A stretch of DNA of 64,000 nt from Roseiarcus sp963772555 (GCA_963772555.1 CAVYXQ010000004.1:1-64000), one strand, 5' to 3'. Positions 1-9,249 are shown, counted from the first letter of the stretch. The notes: generated from the sequence alone by a model not told the origin. A program made the numbers and translations.

Positions 1-1
1 C

Positions 2-1002
2 AACGCAAACGGCGCCTTCGCCGTCTCCCGCCTCCTATGCTCGGCCGAATATCCGACGTGGCCCGAGCTCAGCCAGTTCCTCAAGCACGGCTCGCCCGAT
101 CGGGCGCTCCGGCGGGACGAGACCCTGAACCATATGCACTGGGCGACGACGCGGCGGCCGCAGCCGGCGACGATCATGGCGCTGGCGATCGACCACCGCG
201 CGCAGCTGGAAAAGATCGCCGAGGACGCCGGGCGCCGCGCGAGCGCATCAGCGCGTTCAAATTGCTCGCGGTCGAGGCGGCGGCCAAGGTCGCCGCCGGC
301 CGGCCGGGCTACGGCATGCTGCTCGACGGCAAGTACGGCCGCGAGGCGCTGTTCCGCGCGGTCGATCACGGCTTCTGGATCGGGCGGCCGGTCGAGGAGC
401 CGGGATCCCGGCCGCTCGATTTCGAATCCGGGGGATCGCTCGGGGCCAGGCTGCAGGAATGGCCGGTCGCGCACACGATCAAGTGCCTCTGCTTCTACCA
501 CCCGGACGACCCGGCCGAGCTCAAGGCCCGGCAGGAGCGCGAGCTTCTGCGCCTCTACGACGCCGCGCGCACGCTCGGGCGCGAGCTTCTGATCGAGATC
601 ATCGCCAGCAAGAACGGCCCGATCGGCGACGAGAGCACCGCGCGCGTCGTCGAGCGGCTCTATGCGATCGGGATCAAGCCAGACTGGTGGAAGCTCGAAG
701 GCCAGCCGGGCGAGGCCGCCTGGGCGAACATCGCGCGGGCGGTCAAAGAGGGCGATCCGTTCTGCCGGGGGGTGGTCCTCCTGGGACTCGAGGCGCCCGA
801 GGAGGACCTCGCAGAGGCTTTTGCCGTCGCGCGAGCGTGCGGCATCGTCAGGGGATTCGCGGTCGGCCGGACCATTTTCATGGAGCCGGCGGTGGAATGG
901 TTCGCTGGACGGATCGGCGATCGAGAGGCCGTCGCGCGCATGGCTGGAGCGTTCGAGCGGTTGAGCTCGCTTTGGCGCCAGACGCTGCCCGGGGGCTCAT
1001 GA
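2..1002 (+). pseudogene. iolC: IolC C-terminal part (5-dehydro-2-deoxygluconokinase with DUF2090 aldolase-like domain), frameshifted as sequenced, 5' end outside window
   Basis: In alphaproteobacteria IolC phosphorylates 5-dehydro-2-deoxy-D-gluconate in the inositol pathway and carries a C-terminal DUF2090 aldolase-like domain. The window opens inside the gene. Frame 2 reads the end of the kinase domain (NANGAFAVSRLLC...) and the start of DUF2090 (ATIMALAIDHRAQLEKI) up to about 232. Frame 1 then continues with ERISAFKLLAVEAA and GYGMLLDGKYG to the TGA at 1000-1002. Restoring one G in the GGG run at 230-232 gives the expected reading ...EDAGAPRERISAFK, so the break is a single-base deletion. 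The stop overlaps the next start (ATGA at 999-1002), which suggests translational coupling. The position at the head of iolDEB supports the call. Whether the lesion is real or a sequence error cannot be told here. Confidence 0.85.
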
Positions 1003-2078
1003 TGCTCGAGGACGGCGATCTCGACGCCGCGGTCGAAGCCGGACTGATCGACCGTGATCTGCGGGCTCGGCTCGAAGCGCTCGCCGCCAAGCGGCGCCGG
1101 GAAGGGGCATCGGCGCCGGAGGCGCCGGCGAAGTTCGAACTCGTTGACGTCCTCTATTATTCCGGCGCCCTCCTGGTGATGACAGCCATGGGCCTCTTCG
1201 CCAATGCGGCGTTCGACCGGCTCGGCGGCTGGGCGCTGGCGGCGATCGCGATCGTCTATGCGATGGGATTCCTGACGCTGGGCTCGTATCTGTGGTCCAG
1301 GCCGCAGACCCGCACGCCGGGCGGCCTCAGCGTCGCCGTCGCGGTTTCGATGGCGCCGCTGGCGATCTACGGCGTGCAGGAGGCGCTGCGTCTGTGGCCG
1401 GCCGGGGAGCCGAGCGGCTATCGCGACTTCTACCCGATGATCAACGGCAGCTGGATCGCCATGGAGATCGGCGCGGTCGTCGCGGCGGCTCTGGCGCTGT
1501 GGCGATTCCCGTTTCCCTTCATCGTGCTCGTCGGCGCCGTCGCCCTCTGGTTCCTGTCGATGGATCTGGCGGCGCTGATCGCCTACCGTCACACGTCCGA
1601 TTGGGTCGGCGACTGGGAGCTTCGGCGCAGGGTCTCAACGATCGTCGGTCTGGCGATGATCCTCGCCGCATGGGCGATCGATCTCAGATGGGGCTCCCTC
1701 GGCGACTTCGCCTTCTGGCTGCACCTGTTCGGCGCCACGGCGCTGTGGGGAGCGATTTCGTCCGGCCAGGGGAACGAATTCGCCATGGCGCTCTACTGCG
1801 CCTTCAACGTCGGCTTCATCGTTTTTGGCCTTTTCCTCGACCGTCGCGTCTATGCGGCGTTCGGCACGATCGGCGTTGCAATCTATCTCGGCCACCTCGC
1901 CGCCGACGTCTTCCAGGACGCAGTCGCCTTCTCCTTCGCGCTGTCGGCGATCGGACTGGCAATACTGGTCGCCGGCATCGGTCTCGCGCGCCGCCGTCGA
2001 GCCCTCGCGGCCTATGTCGATGCTCATCTGCCGTCATTGCTGCGCGCGTTGCGCCCGCCCCGCGCGCGTCATGCCTGA
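999..2078 (+). CDS. DUF2157-like multi-pass membrane protein, between iolC and iolD
   Basis: 359 aa from the ATG at 999, which overlaps the iolC stop by four bases. A second ATG lies at 1002. The first ~45 residues are soluble and charged (LIDRDLRARLEALAAKRR). From about residue 50 there are some nine or ten hydrophobic stretches separated by short loops, ending in an arginine-rich tail. This layout resembles DUF2157-type integral membrane proteins, whose function is unknown. It sits 15 bases before iolD and is very likely cotranscribed with the inositol genes, so a role tied to inositol growth, for example transport or membrane maintenance, is possible but only inferred. The family name is from general resemblance, not from a search. 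Confidence 0.75.
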   Translation: MMLEDGDLDAAVEAGLIDRDLRARLEALAAKRRREGASAPEAPAKFELVDVLYYSGALLVMTAMGLFANAAFDRLGGWALAAIAIVYAMGFLTLGSYLWSRPQTRTPGGLSVAVAVSMAPLAIYGVQEALRLWPAGEPSGYRDFYPMINGSWIAMEIGAVVAAALALWRFPFPFIVLVGAVALWFLSMDLAALIAYRHTSDWVGDWELRRRVSTIVGLAMILAAWAIDLRWGSLGDFAFWLHLFGATALWGAISSGQGNEFAMALYCAFNVGFIVFGLFLDRRVYAAFGTIGVAIYLGHLAADVFQDAVAFSFALSAIGLAILVAGIGLARRRRALAAYVDAHLPSLLRALRPPRARHA

Positions 2079-2093
2079 GGAAGGTCCGACCCG

Positions 2094-3941
2094 ATGAAGA
2101 CAATCCGACTGACGGCCGCGCAGGCGATGGTCCAGTTCCTCGGCGCGCAGAAGGTGGAGATCGACGGCCGCGAGCAGCGGCTCTTCGAGGGCGTGTTCGC
2201 CATCTTCGGCCACGGCAATGTCGCCGGGCTCGGCGAAGCGCTCTATGCCGCGCGCGAGACGCTGCCGACCTATCGCGCCCACAACGAGCAGGCGATGGCG
2301 CATGCGGCCATCGCCTTCGCCAAGGCCTCGCGCCGCCGGCGCATGATGGCCTGCACGACCTCGATCGGGCCGGGCGCGACCAACATGGTCACGGCCGCAG
2401 CGGTGGCGCATGTCAACCGCCTGCCGGTGCTCCTCGTCCCCGGCGACGTCTTCGCCAGCCGCAGGCCAGATCCGGTTCTGCAGCAGGTCGAGGATTTCGG
2501 CGACGGGACCGTCAGCGCCAACGACTGTTTCCGCCCCGTCTCGCGCTATTTCGATCGCATCGCCCGGCCCGAGCAGCTGGTTCCGGCTCTCAGCCGGGCG
2601 GTGGCCGTGCTGACCGACCCGGCCGAGTGTGGTCCGGCGACGCTCGCCTTCTGCCAGGACGCGCAGACCGAAGCCTACGACTATCCCCTCTCGTTCTTCG
2701 AAGCCCGTGTGCACCGGCTCCGGCGCCTCGCGCCCGACCCGCACGAGGTCCGGCAGGCCGCCGCGCTGCTGCGGACGGCGAGGAAGCCGCTCGTCGTCTG
2801 CGGCGGCGGTGTCCTCTATTCCGAGGCGGAGCGCGAGCTCGTCGACTTTTGCGCCAGGCGCGGAATTCCTGTCGGCGAGACGCAGGCGGGCAAATCTGCG
2901 ACGCCGGTGGAGCATCCCATGGCGATGGGCGCGATCGGCGTCACCGGAACCGGCGCGGCCAATGCGCTCGCGGCGGAGGCGGACGTCATTGTCGGCGTCG
3001 GCACCCGCTTCGCCGATTTCACCACCGGCTCCTGGGCGCTGTTCAGGAACCCGGACCGGCGGTTCATTTCGGTCAACGTGCAGCCGTTCGACGCGGCGAA
3101 GCATCGTGCGCTTCCGGTGATCGGCGACGCCCGCGTCGCGCTCGCTGCGCTCGACGCGGCGCTCGGCGACTGGAAGGCCCCGCTGGCCTGGGGCGAGGCG
3201 GCGGCAAAGGCAAAGGCCGAATGGGAAGCGACCGCGGCGCGCTACACCGCGCCGACCAACGCCGTGCTGCCGACCGATGCGGAAGTGCTCGGCGCGCTCA
3301 TGCGCGCGGGCCAAGCCAGCGACGTCGTCGTCTGCGCCGCCGGCGGCCTGCCCGGCGAATTGCACAAGCTCTGGCGGCCCGGCGCGCCGCTCGGCTATCA
3401 CGTCGAATACGGCTATTCCTGCATGGGCTACGAGATTCCCGGCGGGCTCGGCGTCAAGATGGCGCTGCCCGACCGCGAGGTCGTCGTGTCGGTCGGCGAC
3501 GGCTCGTATCTGATGATGAATTCGGAGATCGCCACCTCGGTCATGCTCGGCGTGAAGCTCATCATCGTTGTCAACGACAATCGCGGCTTTGGCTGCATCA
3601 ACCGCCTGCAGCAGGCGACCGGCGGGGCGCCGTTCAACAATCTTTGGCGCGACGCGCGGCACGAAGTCTTGCCGGAGGTCGATTTCGTCGCCCATGCCCG
3701 CTCGCTCGGCGCCGACGCCGTCAAGGTCGCCTCGATCGCCGAGCTCGAGGCGGCGCTCAAGCAGGCCCGCGCAGCGAAATCGACCCAGGTCATCGTCATC
3801 GAAACAGATCCCGCCGGCTCGACCGACGCAGGCGGCTTCTGGTGGGAGGTCGCCGTGCCTGCCGTCTCGGACCGGGCGGAGGTCGGCGCGGCGCGCCGCG
3901 CCTATGAGGACGCGCTGCAGATCCAGCGCCTCGGAGACTGA
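2094..3941 (+). CDS. iolD: 3D-(3,5/4)-trihydroxycyclohexane-1,2-dione hydrolase IolD
   Basis: 615 aa, the usual IolD length. IolD is a thiamine-diphosphate enzyme that opens the ring of the diketo-inositol intermediate to give 5-deoxy-glucuronate. The N-terminal domain holds the cofactor-activating glutamate in AHNEQAMAHAA (Glu65). The C-terminal domain has the TPP/Mg motif VGDGSYLMMNSEIATS near residue 468, followed by VVNDNRGFGCI. The middle segment (CGGGVLYSEAE, TGTGAANALA) matches the TPP-enzyme central domain. It lies between the DUF2157-like gene and iolE; the iolE start follows the stop by one base, so the two are almost certainly on one transcript. The wider TPP family includes acetolactate synthase, but gene order makes IolD secure. 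Confidence 0.96.
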   Translation: MKTIRLTAAQAMVQFLGAQKVEIDGREQRLFEGVFAIFGHGNVAGLGEALYAARETLPTYRAHNEQAMAHAAIAFAKASRRRRMMACTTSIGPGATNMVTAAAVAHVNRLPVLLVPGDVFASRRPDPVLQQVEDFGDGTVSANDCFRPVSRYFDRIARPEQLVPALSRAVAVLTDPAECGPATLAFCQDAQTEAYDYPLSFFEARVHRLRRLAPDPHEVRQAAALLRTARKPLVVCGGGVLYSEAERELVDFCARRGIPVGETQAGKSATPVEHPMAMGAIGVTGTGAANALAAEADVIVGVGTRFADFTTGSWALFRNPDRRFISVNVQPFDAAKHRALPVIGDARVALAALDAALGDWKAPLAWGEAAAKAKAEWEATAARYTAPTNAVLPTDAEVLGALMRAGQASDVVVCAAGGLPGELHKLWRPGAPLGYHVEYGYSCMGYEIPGGLGVKMALPDREVVVSVGDGSYLMMNSEIATSVMLGVKLIIVVNDNRGFGCINRLQQATGGAPFNNLWRDARHEVLPEVDFVAHARSLGADAVKVASIAELEAALKQARAAKSTQVIVIETDPAGSTDAGGFWWEVAVPAVSDRAEVGAARRAYEDALQIQRLGD

Positions 3942-3942
3942 A

Positions 3943-4842
3943 ATGAGCATACGCATCGGCGCCAATCCGATCGGCTGGACCAACGACGATCTACAGGAGA
4001 TCGGCGGCGACACGCCGCTCGAAACCTGTCTCGCCGAAGCGCGCGAGGCGGGCGTGGTCGGGATGGAGAAGGGACACAAGCTGCCCACAGGCGGCGCCGC
4101 GCTGAAGGACAAGCTGGCGGAATTCGGCCTGGCGTTCGTCGGCGGCTGGTATTCGACCGAGTTGCTCAAGCGCTCGGCCAAGGAGGAATTCCAGGCGGCG
4201 AAAGGCCACATCGCCATGACCAAGGGCGCGGGCGCGACAATCGTCATTGCCGCCGAGACCTCGAACGCCATCCACGGCGACCGGTCGCGGCCTCTGTCGG
4301 AGCGGCCACGGCTCGCCAAGGCCGACTGGCCCCGCTTCGGCGCCAGGATGACCGAATTCGCCCAGCGCCTCGCCGACGAGGGCCTCAGGCTCTGCTATCA
4401 CCACCACATGGGAACGATCGTCCAGTCGGAGCGCGACATCGACGCGCTCATGGCGCATACGGGACCGCCGGTCCATCTGCTGCTCGACACCGGCCACGCC
4501 CGCTGGGGCGGCGCCGACCCGGCGGGACTGGCCCGCGCCTATCGCGACCGCATCGGCCACGTCCATTGCAAGGACGTGCGTGAAGCCAAAATGCGCCAGT
4601 CGAACGCCGAAGACTGGAGCTTCCTCGATTCCATTCTTGGCATCGGCCGCGACCTCGGCGTCTACACCGTGCCGGGCGACGGCATGATCGACTATGCCGC
4701 GGTCTTCAGGGCGCTCGAGGGCTATTCCGGCTGGGTCGTGCTCGAAGCCGAGCAGGATCCGAAAAAGGCGCCCGCCCTGCCTTACGCCAAAAAGGGCGTG
4801 GCGCATCTCCGCGCCGCGCTCAAGGAGGCGGGATTGGTGTAG
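3943..4842 (+). CDS. iolE: Inosose dehydratase IolE
   Basis: 299 aa. IolE dehydrates 2-keto-myo-inositol to the diketone used by IolD. It belongs to the xylose-isomerase-like TIM-barrel family (AP endonuclease 2 fold). The start MSIRIGANPIGWTNDD is typical of IolE. Metal-binding and barrel residues are visible in LCYHHHMGTIVQS, LLLDTGHARWGG, IGHVHCKDVR and the terminal strand VVLEAEQDPKKA. The ATG at 3943 sits one base after the iolD stop, and the reading frame runs open further upstream only inside iolD. About 150 bases containing palindromes separate it from iolB. Confidence 0.96.
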   Translation: MSIRIGANPIGWTNDDLQEIGGDTPLETCLAEAREAGVVGMEKGHKLPTGGAALKDKLAEFGLAFVGGWYSTELLKRSAKEEFQAAKGHIAMTKGAGATIVIAAETSNAIHGDRSRPLSERPRLAKADWPRFGARMTEFAQRLADEGLRLCYHHHMGTIVQSERDIDALMAHTGPPVHLLLDTGHARWGGADPAGLARAYRDRIGHVHCKDVREAKMRQSNAEDWSFLDSILGIGRDLGVYTVPGDGMIDYAAVFRALEGYSGWVVLEAEQDPKKAPALPYAKKGVAHLRAALKEAGLV

Positions 4843-4846
4843 GATA

Positions 4847-4969
4847 CCCCCTCTCCCCTTGTGGGCTTGCGGGAGAGGGGTTGGGGGGCGAGGGTTTGGC
4901 GCGTACGCGCGCCGACCCCTCATCCGTCGCGGCTTCGCCGCGCCACCTTCTCCCGCAGGGGGAGAAGGG
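4847..4969. repeat. Palindromic REP-like intergenic element between iolE and iolB
   Basis: Two hairpins in tandem. The first pairs CCCCTCTCCC (4847-4856) with GGGAGAGGGG (4871-4880). The second unit (4918-4969) has the layout CCTCATCCG, a GC palindrome, CCACC, then CTTCTCCC facing GGGAGAAGG. The same layout recurs at 11694-11743 and, inverted, at 17728-17772. Such elements are common in rhizobial genomes. Inside an operon it may stabilise or attenuate the transcript, which is inference. Confidence 0.8.
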
Positions 4970-4993
4970 AGTTCAGTTGAGGAGGCCGCCGTC

Positions 4994-5806
4994 ATGCCGC
5001 AATCGAATCTGATCGTTCACGCCCGCCGCACCGGGGACGGCGTCGGCCATCGGATCACGCCGGAAACCGCCGGATGGCGCTATGTCGGCTTCGAGACTCG
5101 GACGCTGAAAAAGGGCGAGACGTCGAAGCTGGCGACCGACGGTCGGGAGGTCTGCGTCGTCGTCCTGTCGGGCAAGGCGCGGGTGACGGCCGGGGGCTTC
5201 AACTCGGGCGTGATCGGCGAGCGCGCCAGCGTGTTCGACGGCCTGCCCTGGTCGGTCTATCTGCCGCCGGGGAGCGCGGCGGCGATCGAGGCGGCGAGCG
5301 ATTGCGAGCTGGCGATCGGCTCGGCGCCGGCGAGCGGCGGCCTGAAGCCGCGCGTGATCAAGCCCGCCGACGTCGGCACGCTGACCCGCGGATCGGGCAC
5401 GAATGCGCGCTTTATCCGCAACGTGCTGCCCGAGGACGCCGAGGCCGAGAGCCTGCTCGTGGTCGAGGTGATCACGCCCGGCGGCCACTGGTCGAGCTAT
5501 CCGCCGCACAAGCACGACCGCGACGCGCTGCCGGACGAATCCTATCTCGAGGAGACCTACTACCACCGCCTGAAGCCCGCGCAGGGCTTCGCCTTCCAGC
5601 GCATCTACACCGACGATCGTTCCCTCGACGAGACCCTGACGGTCGGCGATGGCGACGTCGTGCTGGTGCCGAGGGGCTACCATCCGGTCGGCGCGCCGCA
5701 CGGCTACGACCTCTATTACCTCAACGTCATGGCCGGCCCGAAGCGCGTCTGGCGCTTCCACAACGACCCGGCGCACGAGTGGCTGATGGCCGCGCCGGCG
5801 GGCTGA
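4994..5806 (+). CDS. iolB: 5-deoxy-glucuronate isomerase IolB
   Basis: 270 aa. IolB isomerises 5-deoxy-glucuronate to 5-dehydro-2-deoxy-gluconate, the substrate of IolC. It is a double-cupin protein; the cupin metal ligands are visible in SSYPPHKHDRD and in LEETYYHRL, with VPRGYHPVGAPHGYD in the second motif. The ATG at 4994 gives the usual N-terminus (SNLIVHARR, then TPETAGWRYVGFE); earlier in-frame sequence is the palindromic element and is not protein-like. It is the last recognisable iol gene here. No terminator is obvious downstream. Confidence 0.96.
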   Translation: MPQSNLIVHARRTGDGVGHRITPETAGWRYVGFETRTLKKGETSKLATDGREVCVVVLSGKARVTAGGFNSGVIGERASVFDGLPWSVYLPPGSAAAIEAASDCELAIGSAPASGGLKPRVIKPADVGTLTRGSGTNARFIRNVLPEDAEAESLLVVEVITPGGHWSSYPPHKHDRDALPDESYLEETYYHRLKPAQGFAFQRIYTDDRSLDETLTVGDGDVVLVPRGYHPVGAPHGYDLYYLNVMAGPKRVWRFHNDPAHEWLMAAPAG

Positions 5807-6193
5807 GTTTGCTGGTAACAGCGGCGAAAACAGCCAAATCCCAGGAAACGGCACGGCCACGGGGGGCTTTCCGCAGGAAAAAGCCTGCTATCTCAGAGTG
5901 TTGACCTAAATTCGCGACCGCCGACGGAACAGCGGGGAAATTCGGCAAATGAGCGGATTTCGACGGCGCGTCGGATTTTTATCAGCGGAAGTGCGGCGAT
6001 CGGGCCGAAAGGCGGCGGACTCGAGCCGGTCGTCCTCGAACCATCCGTCCGTGGCTGAATGGTCGATGGGGCAATGCTCGGATGGCGCAAAAGGGCGGAC
6101 ACCGCCCGTACGGCCGTCGCCAGTGGAATGCCCGCAATCGACGTGACGGCGAAATAGCCAACTTGGCTGGCCATTCGGGCCGCAGGCTTTCGC
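5807..6193. other. Gene-free stretch after iolB
   Basis: 387 bases between the convergent iolB and the outer-membrane protein gene. Short open frames exist on both strands but none has a ribosome-binding site or recognisable protein content. No strong terminator hairpin was seen. A TTGACC at about 5899 could be a chance -35-like match. Nothing further can be supported. Confidence 0.6.
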
Positions 6194-7264
6194 CTACTTC
6201 GGAAACAGGAACGTAAGCGCGAAGCGAAGTCCCCACGCGGGCGCACCCTCCGGCCGTACGACGTAGTATTTGCCGAACAGCCCGACGCTGATTGGCTGGC
6301 CGCCGACTTTGAGAATCTGGGTGACGCCGGCGACGAGCGGCACGGTCCAGGTTTCTGCAGTCCAATTGTAGGTCGACTCCGAGGAAAGGTTCAGGGTCGT
6401 CTGGCTCGGAAATGTGTAGGACGCGAAGGGTTGCAGGTACGTTGCGTTGATGACGGGCGAGCGCCCCGGCGGAACCGGGATGGTCGAACCGTCGTCGCTC
6501 AGGATCGAGCCGCCGCCGAGTCCGTTCGTGCCTGGTGGGCCGATGCCCCAGATATGATTGGCGAGAATGCCGACGGTGTAGCCGTTGGACTGCGTCAAGC
6601 CGACGAATGTGGGGCGGGCGCCCCACTGGTTGGCGCTGATCTCGTCACGCGTCGCCGTCGGGTAGAGGAAGACAGGCCCGGCTCCCAGGATGATCCTGTT
6701 GACCGGCTTTGCCGGCGACAGGAAGAAGCTCTGGACCGTGTCGCCGATGCCGGCGGGGTTGCCCGGGATGATGTTCACGACATCCGTGACAGGCACGATA
6801 GTGCGGGTGATGAGGTTCCAGTCGTCGTCGACCTTGAACGGGATCACCGGCTGGATGTTCAGGATGTATTGGGAGCCCGCGCGCTTCGGTCCGCCGCCGT
6901 AGTCGAGGTTGTTCTGGAACGGCACGCTGATCAAGTTCGCGATCGGATTCGCCAATTGCTTGGCCAGATCGGCGGAAGAATCCGAGCCGCTCTGTCCTGA
7001 TGCGCCGCCTCCGGGTGGCCCGCCCTGCGCTGGTGGCGCGGGGGCAATCTTATTCCCGGCGACACAGGCCTTGACGTAACTCGCCTGCGTCTGGCCGCCC
7101 ACTTCGCCTGCGGCCTTTTTTGCAGCGTATTCCTGCTTGCAGGACGCTGCGCTTTGCGCCGACGCCGTTCCGATCGACAGCGCCGCCGCGCCAGCGAATG
7201 CGCCCGCGAGCCCCATTGCGGCGAGTATGTCGCGCATCGGCGAAATCATCAGTGTCGTCCGCAT
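6194..7264 (-). CDS. Predicted outer-membrane beta-barrel protein (family often annotated transporter or neuromedin U)
   Basis: Up to 356 aa; starts at 7264 or, nine codons later, at 7237 (MRDILAAMG). A signal peptide ends near TASAQS. A short Cys-containing segment (SCKQEYAAKKAAGEVGGQTQ...ACVAG) and a Pro/Gly-rich linker follow. The body (LANPIANLISVPFQNN, LNIQPVIPFK, WNLITRTIVPV, FFLSPAKP, VFLYPTA) has the alternating pattern of beta strands and resembles a proteobacterial family variously called transporter or neuromedin U. The C-terminus FALTFLFPK is compatible with an outer-membrane barrel. It is divergent from the arylsulfatase, so a role in substrate entry for that enzyme is possible but unproven. 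Confidence 0.7.
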   Translation of the reverse strand: MRTTLMISPMRDILAAMGLAGAFAGAAALSIGTASAQSAASCKQEYAAKKAAGEVGGQTQASYVKACVAGNKIAPAPPAQGGPPGGGASGQSGSDSSADLAKQLANPIANLISVPFQNNLDYGGGPKRAGSQYILNIQPVIPFKVDDDWNLITRTIVPVTDVVNIIPGNPAGIGDTVQSFFLSPAKPVNRIILGAGPVFLYPTATRDEISANQWGARPTFVGLTQSNGYTVGILANHIWGIGPPGTNGLGGGSILSDDGSTIPVPPGRSPVINATYLQPFASYTFPSQTTLNLSSESTYNWTAETWTVPLVAGVTQILKVGGQPISVGLFGKYYVVRPEGAPAWGLRFALTFLFPK

Positions 7265-7616
7265 GGCGCCAGCCTCGATTCGCCATGGCCGCGCAGCCGC
7301 CTCAGCGTCACTGTTGCCTGTTCGCGTTGGCCCCGAATGAGCGTTTTCTTCGCACGCGGTCCATGGGCAATTCGAAGTCGTCGGTTATCGAGGATTCGTT
7401 CCGAGCGCAATGGCGGCGAGACCCTCGTGGGGCCTGATTGGGCCGCGGATCAAGGTCGGCCTCGATCAGCGATACGGGACCTTCATTCGGCCATATGCGG
7501 GCATAGCGGGCCGACAAAACGCCCAAGTACGCCGAGCGTGGAAGCGGCGCCTGAGCTATATGGCCATCGGCACTTCAAACCTTGAGTGATTCGAGGCCAA
7601 GACAAAAGGAGAGCGC
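7265..7616. promoter_or_regulatory. Divergent intergenic region between the barrel protein and arylsulfatase
   Basis: 352 bases that must carry the promoters for both divergent genes. The sulfatase has a reasonable Shine-Dalgarno sequence (AAGGAGAG, just before the ATG at 7617). Small open frames in both directions are not protein-like. No operator or riboswitch was recognised. Confidence 0.5.
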
Positions 7617-9236
7617 ATGAAGACGATTCGCAGCGCACTGTGTGCGTCGGTAGTGGCGCTCACGTGCATGTTTGAGACCGGGCTCGCAGGCGCGGTCGAG
7701 TCCCAGACGACGAAACCCAACATCGTCATCATCTGGGGCGACGACATCGGCCAATCCGACGTCAGCGCGTATTCGCGTGGCCTGATGGGCTTCAGGACGC
7801 CGAACATCGACCGGATCGCCAACGAGGGCATGATCTTCACCGACTTCTACGGCGAGCAAAGCTGCACCGCCGGACGGTCCGCGTTCATCACCGGTCAGTC
7901 TGGCCTGCGCACCGGCTTGACCAAGGTGGGGCTTCCGGGATCGCCGCTGGGTCTGCGGAAGGAAGACCCGACGATCGCGGAGCTTCTGAAGCCGCTCGGC
8001 TATGCGACCGGGCAATTCGGCAAGAACCATCTCGGCGACCGCAACGAGTTCCTGCCGACCGTCCACGGGTTCGACGAGTTCTACGGTAACCTCTATCACC
8101 TCAACGCCGAGGAAGAGCCGGAACAGGCGGACTATCCGAAGGACCCTGCGTTCCGCGCCAAATTCGGGCCCCGCGGCGTGCTCGACTGCAAGGCCTCCGA
8201 CAAGGACGACCCGACGGACGATCCGCGTTTCGGCAAGGTCGGCAAGCAGGTCTGCAAGGACACCGGCCCGCTGACCAGGGCGCGGATGGTGACGATCGAC
8301 GACGACATCGCCAACCGGTCGGTCGACTTCATCACCCGGGAGGCGAAGGCGGACAAGCCGTTCTTCGTCTGGGTCAACTTCACCCACATGCACTTCCGCA
8401 CCCACACCAAGCCCGAGAGCGTCGGCCAGTCGGGGCGCTGGCAGAGTCCGTATCACGACACCATGATCGACCACGACAAGAACGTCGGCGAAGTCCTGAA
8501 GGCGCTCGACGACCTCGGCATCGCCGACAACACCTTCGTCATGTATTCGACCGACAACGGCCCGCACATGAATTCGTGGCCGGACGCCGCGATGACGCCG
8601 TTCCGCAACGAGAAGAACTCGAACTGGGAAGGCGCCTATCGGGTGCCCGCCATGTTCCGCTGGCCGGGCAAGATCAAGCCGGACCAGGTGTCCAACGAGA
8701 TCGTCTCGCATCTCGACATGCTGCCGACGATCCTTGGCATTGCGGGCGATCCCGACGTGACCAACAAGTTGCTCCAGGGCGACAAGGTCGGCGACACGAC
8801 CTACAAGGTCCATCTCGACGGCTACAACCTCGCGCCGTACCTGACCGGCCAGGAGGCGAAGGGTCCACGTGTCTCGTTCTTCTACATCAACGACGACCAG
8901 CAGTTGACGGGCCTGCGATACGACAATTGGAAGCTCGTCTTCATGAAGCAGGAAGCGCCGGGAACGATGCGCGTCTGGGCCGAGCCCTTCACCAGCTTGC
9001 GGGTGCCGGAGATCTATAACCTCCGCACGGACCCCTACGAACGGGCGAGCATCACGTCGAACACCTACTACGACTGGTTGCTCGATCGCGCGTTCCTGCT
9101 GGTTCCTGCGCAGGATTACGTTGGCCAGTTCCTGTCGACGTTCAAAGACTTTCCGCCGCGTCAGAAGGCGGCCAGCTTCAACATGGACGATGTTCTTTCG
9201 ACGCTGAAGGCGCCTGGAGGCGGGGAGCCGGACTGA
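7617..9236 (+). CDS. Secreted arylsulfatase (formylglycine-dependent sulfatase)
   Basis: 539 aa with an N-terminal signal peptide (VVALTCMFETGLAGA). Type I sulfatases hydrolyse sulfate esters with a formylglycine made from a Cys or Ser in C/S-x-P/A-x-R. Here the motif is SCTAGRS with Cys83, followed by AFITGQSGLRTGL. Other family residues: calcium ligands in NIVIIWGDDIG, GKNHLGD (Lys-His), THMHF, and YSTDNGPHMN. The length suits the large bacterial arylsulfatases, which act in the periplasm. It is followed by a strong hairpin and the PAP2-2H gene. The substrate is unknown; calling it an alkaline phosphatase-superfamily relative of another kind is unlikely given the CxAxR motif. Confidence 0.93.
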   Translation: MKTIRSALCASVVALTCMFETGLAGAVESQTTKPNIVIIWGDDIGQSDVSAYSRGLMGFRTPNIDRIANEGMIFTDFYGEQSCTAGRSAFITGQSGLRTGLTKVGLPGSPLGLRKEDPTIAELLKPLGYATGQFGKNHLGDRNEFLPTVHGFDEFYGNLYHLNAEEEPEQADYPKDPAFRAKFGPRGVLDCKASDKDDPTDDPRFGKVGKQVCKDTGPLTRARMVTIDDDIANRSVDFITREAKADKPFFVWVNFTHMHFRTHTKPESVGQSGRWQSPYHDTMIDHDKNVGEVLKALDDLGIADNTFVMYSTDNGPHMNSWPDAAMTPFRNEKNSNWEGAYRVPAMFRWPGKIKPDQVSNEIVSHLDMLPTILGIAGDPDVTNKLLQGDKVGDTTYKVHLDGYNLAPYLTGQEAKGPRVSFFYINDDQQLTGLRYDNWKLVFMKQEAPGTMRVWAEPFTSLRVPEIYNLRTDPYERASITSNTYYDWLLDRAFLLVPAQDYVGQFLSTFKDFPPRQKAASFNMDDVLSTLKAPGGGEPD

Positions 9237-9249
9237 TCCTGGCACGCCG

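Noticed and set aside
2034..4319. Very long open frame antisense to iolD and iolE (about 760 codons, minus strand)
   Set aside because: Its content is low-complexity Arg/Gly/Asp/Val, a by-product of high GC opposite a strongly conserved gene; it has no family resemblance.
7575..9245. Minus-strand open frame opposite the arylsulfatase
   Set aside because: It mirrors the sulfatase codons; the + strand product has complete catalytic motifs.
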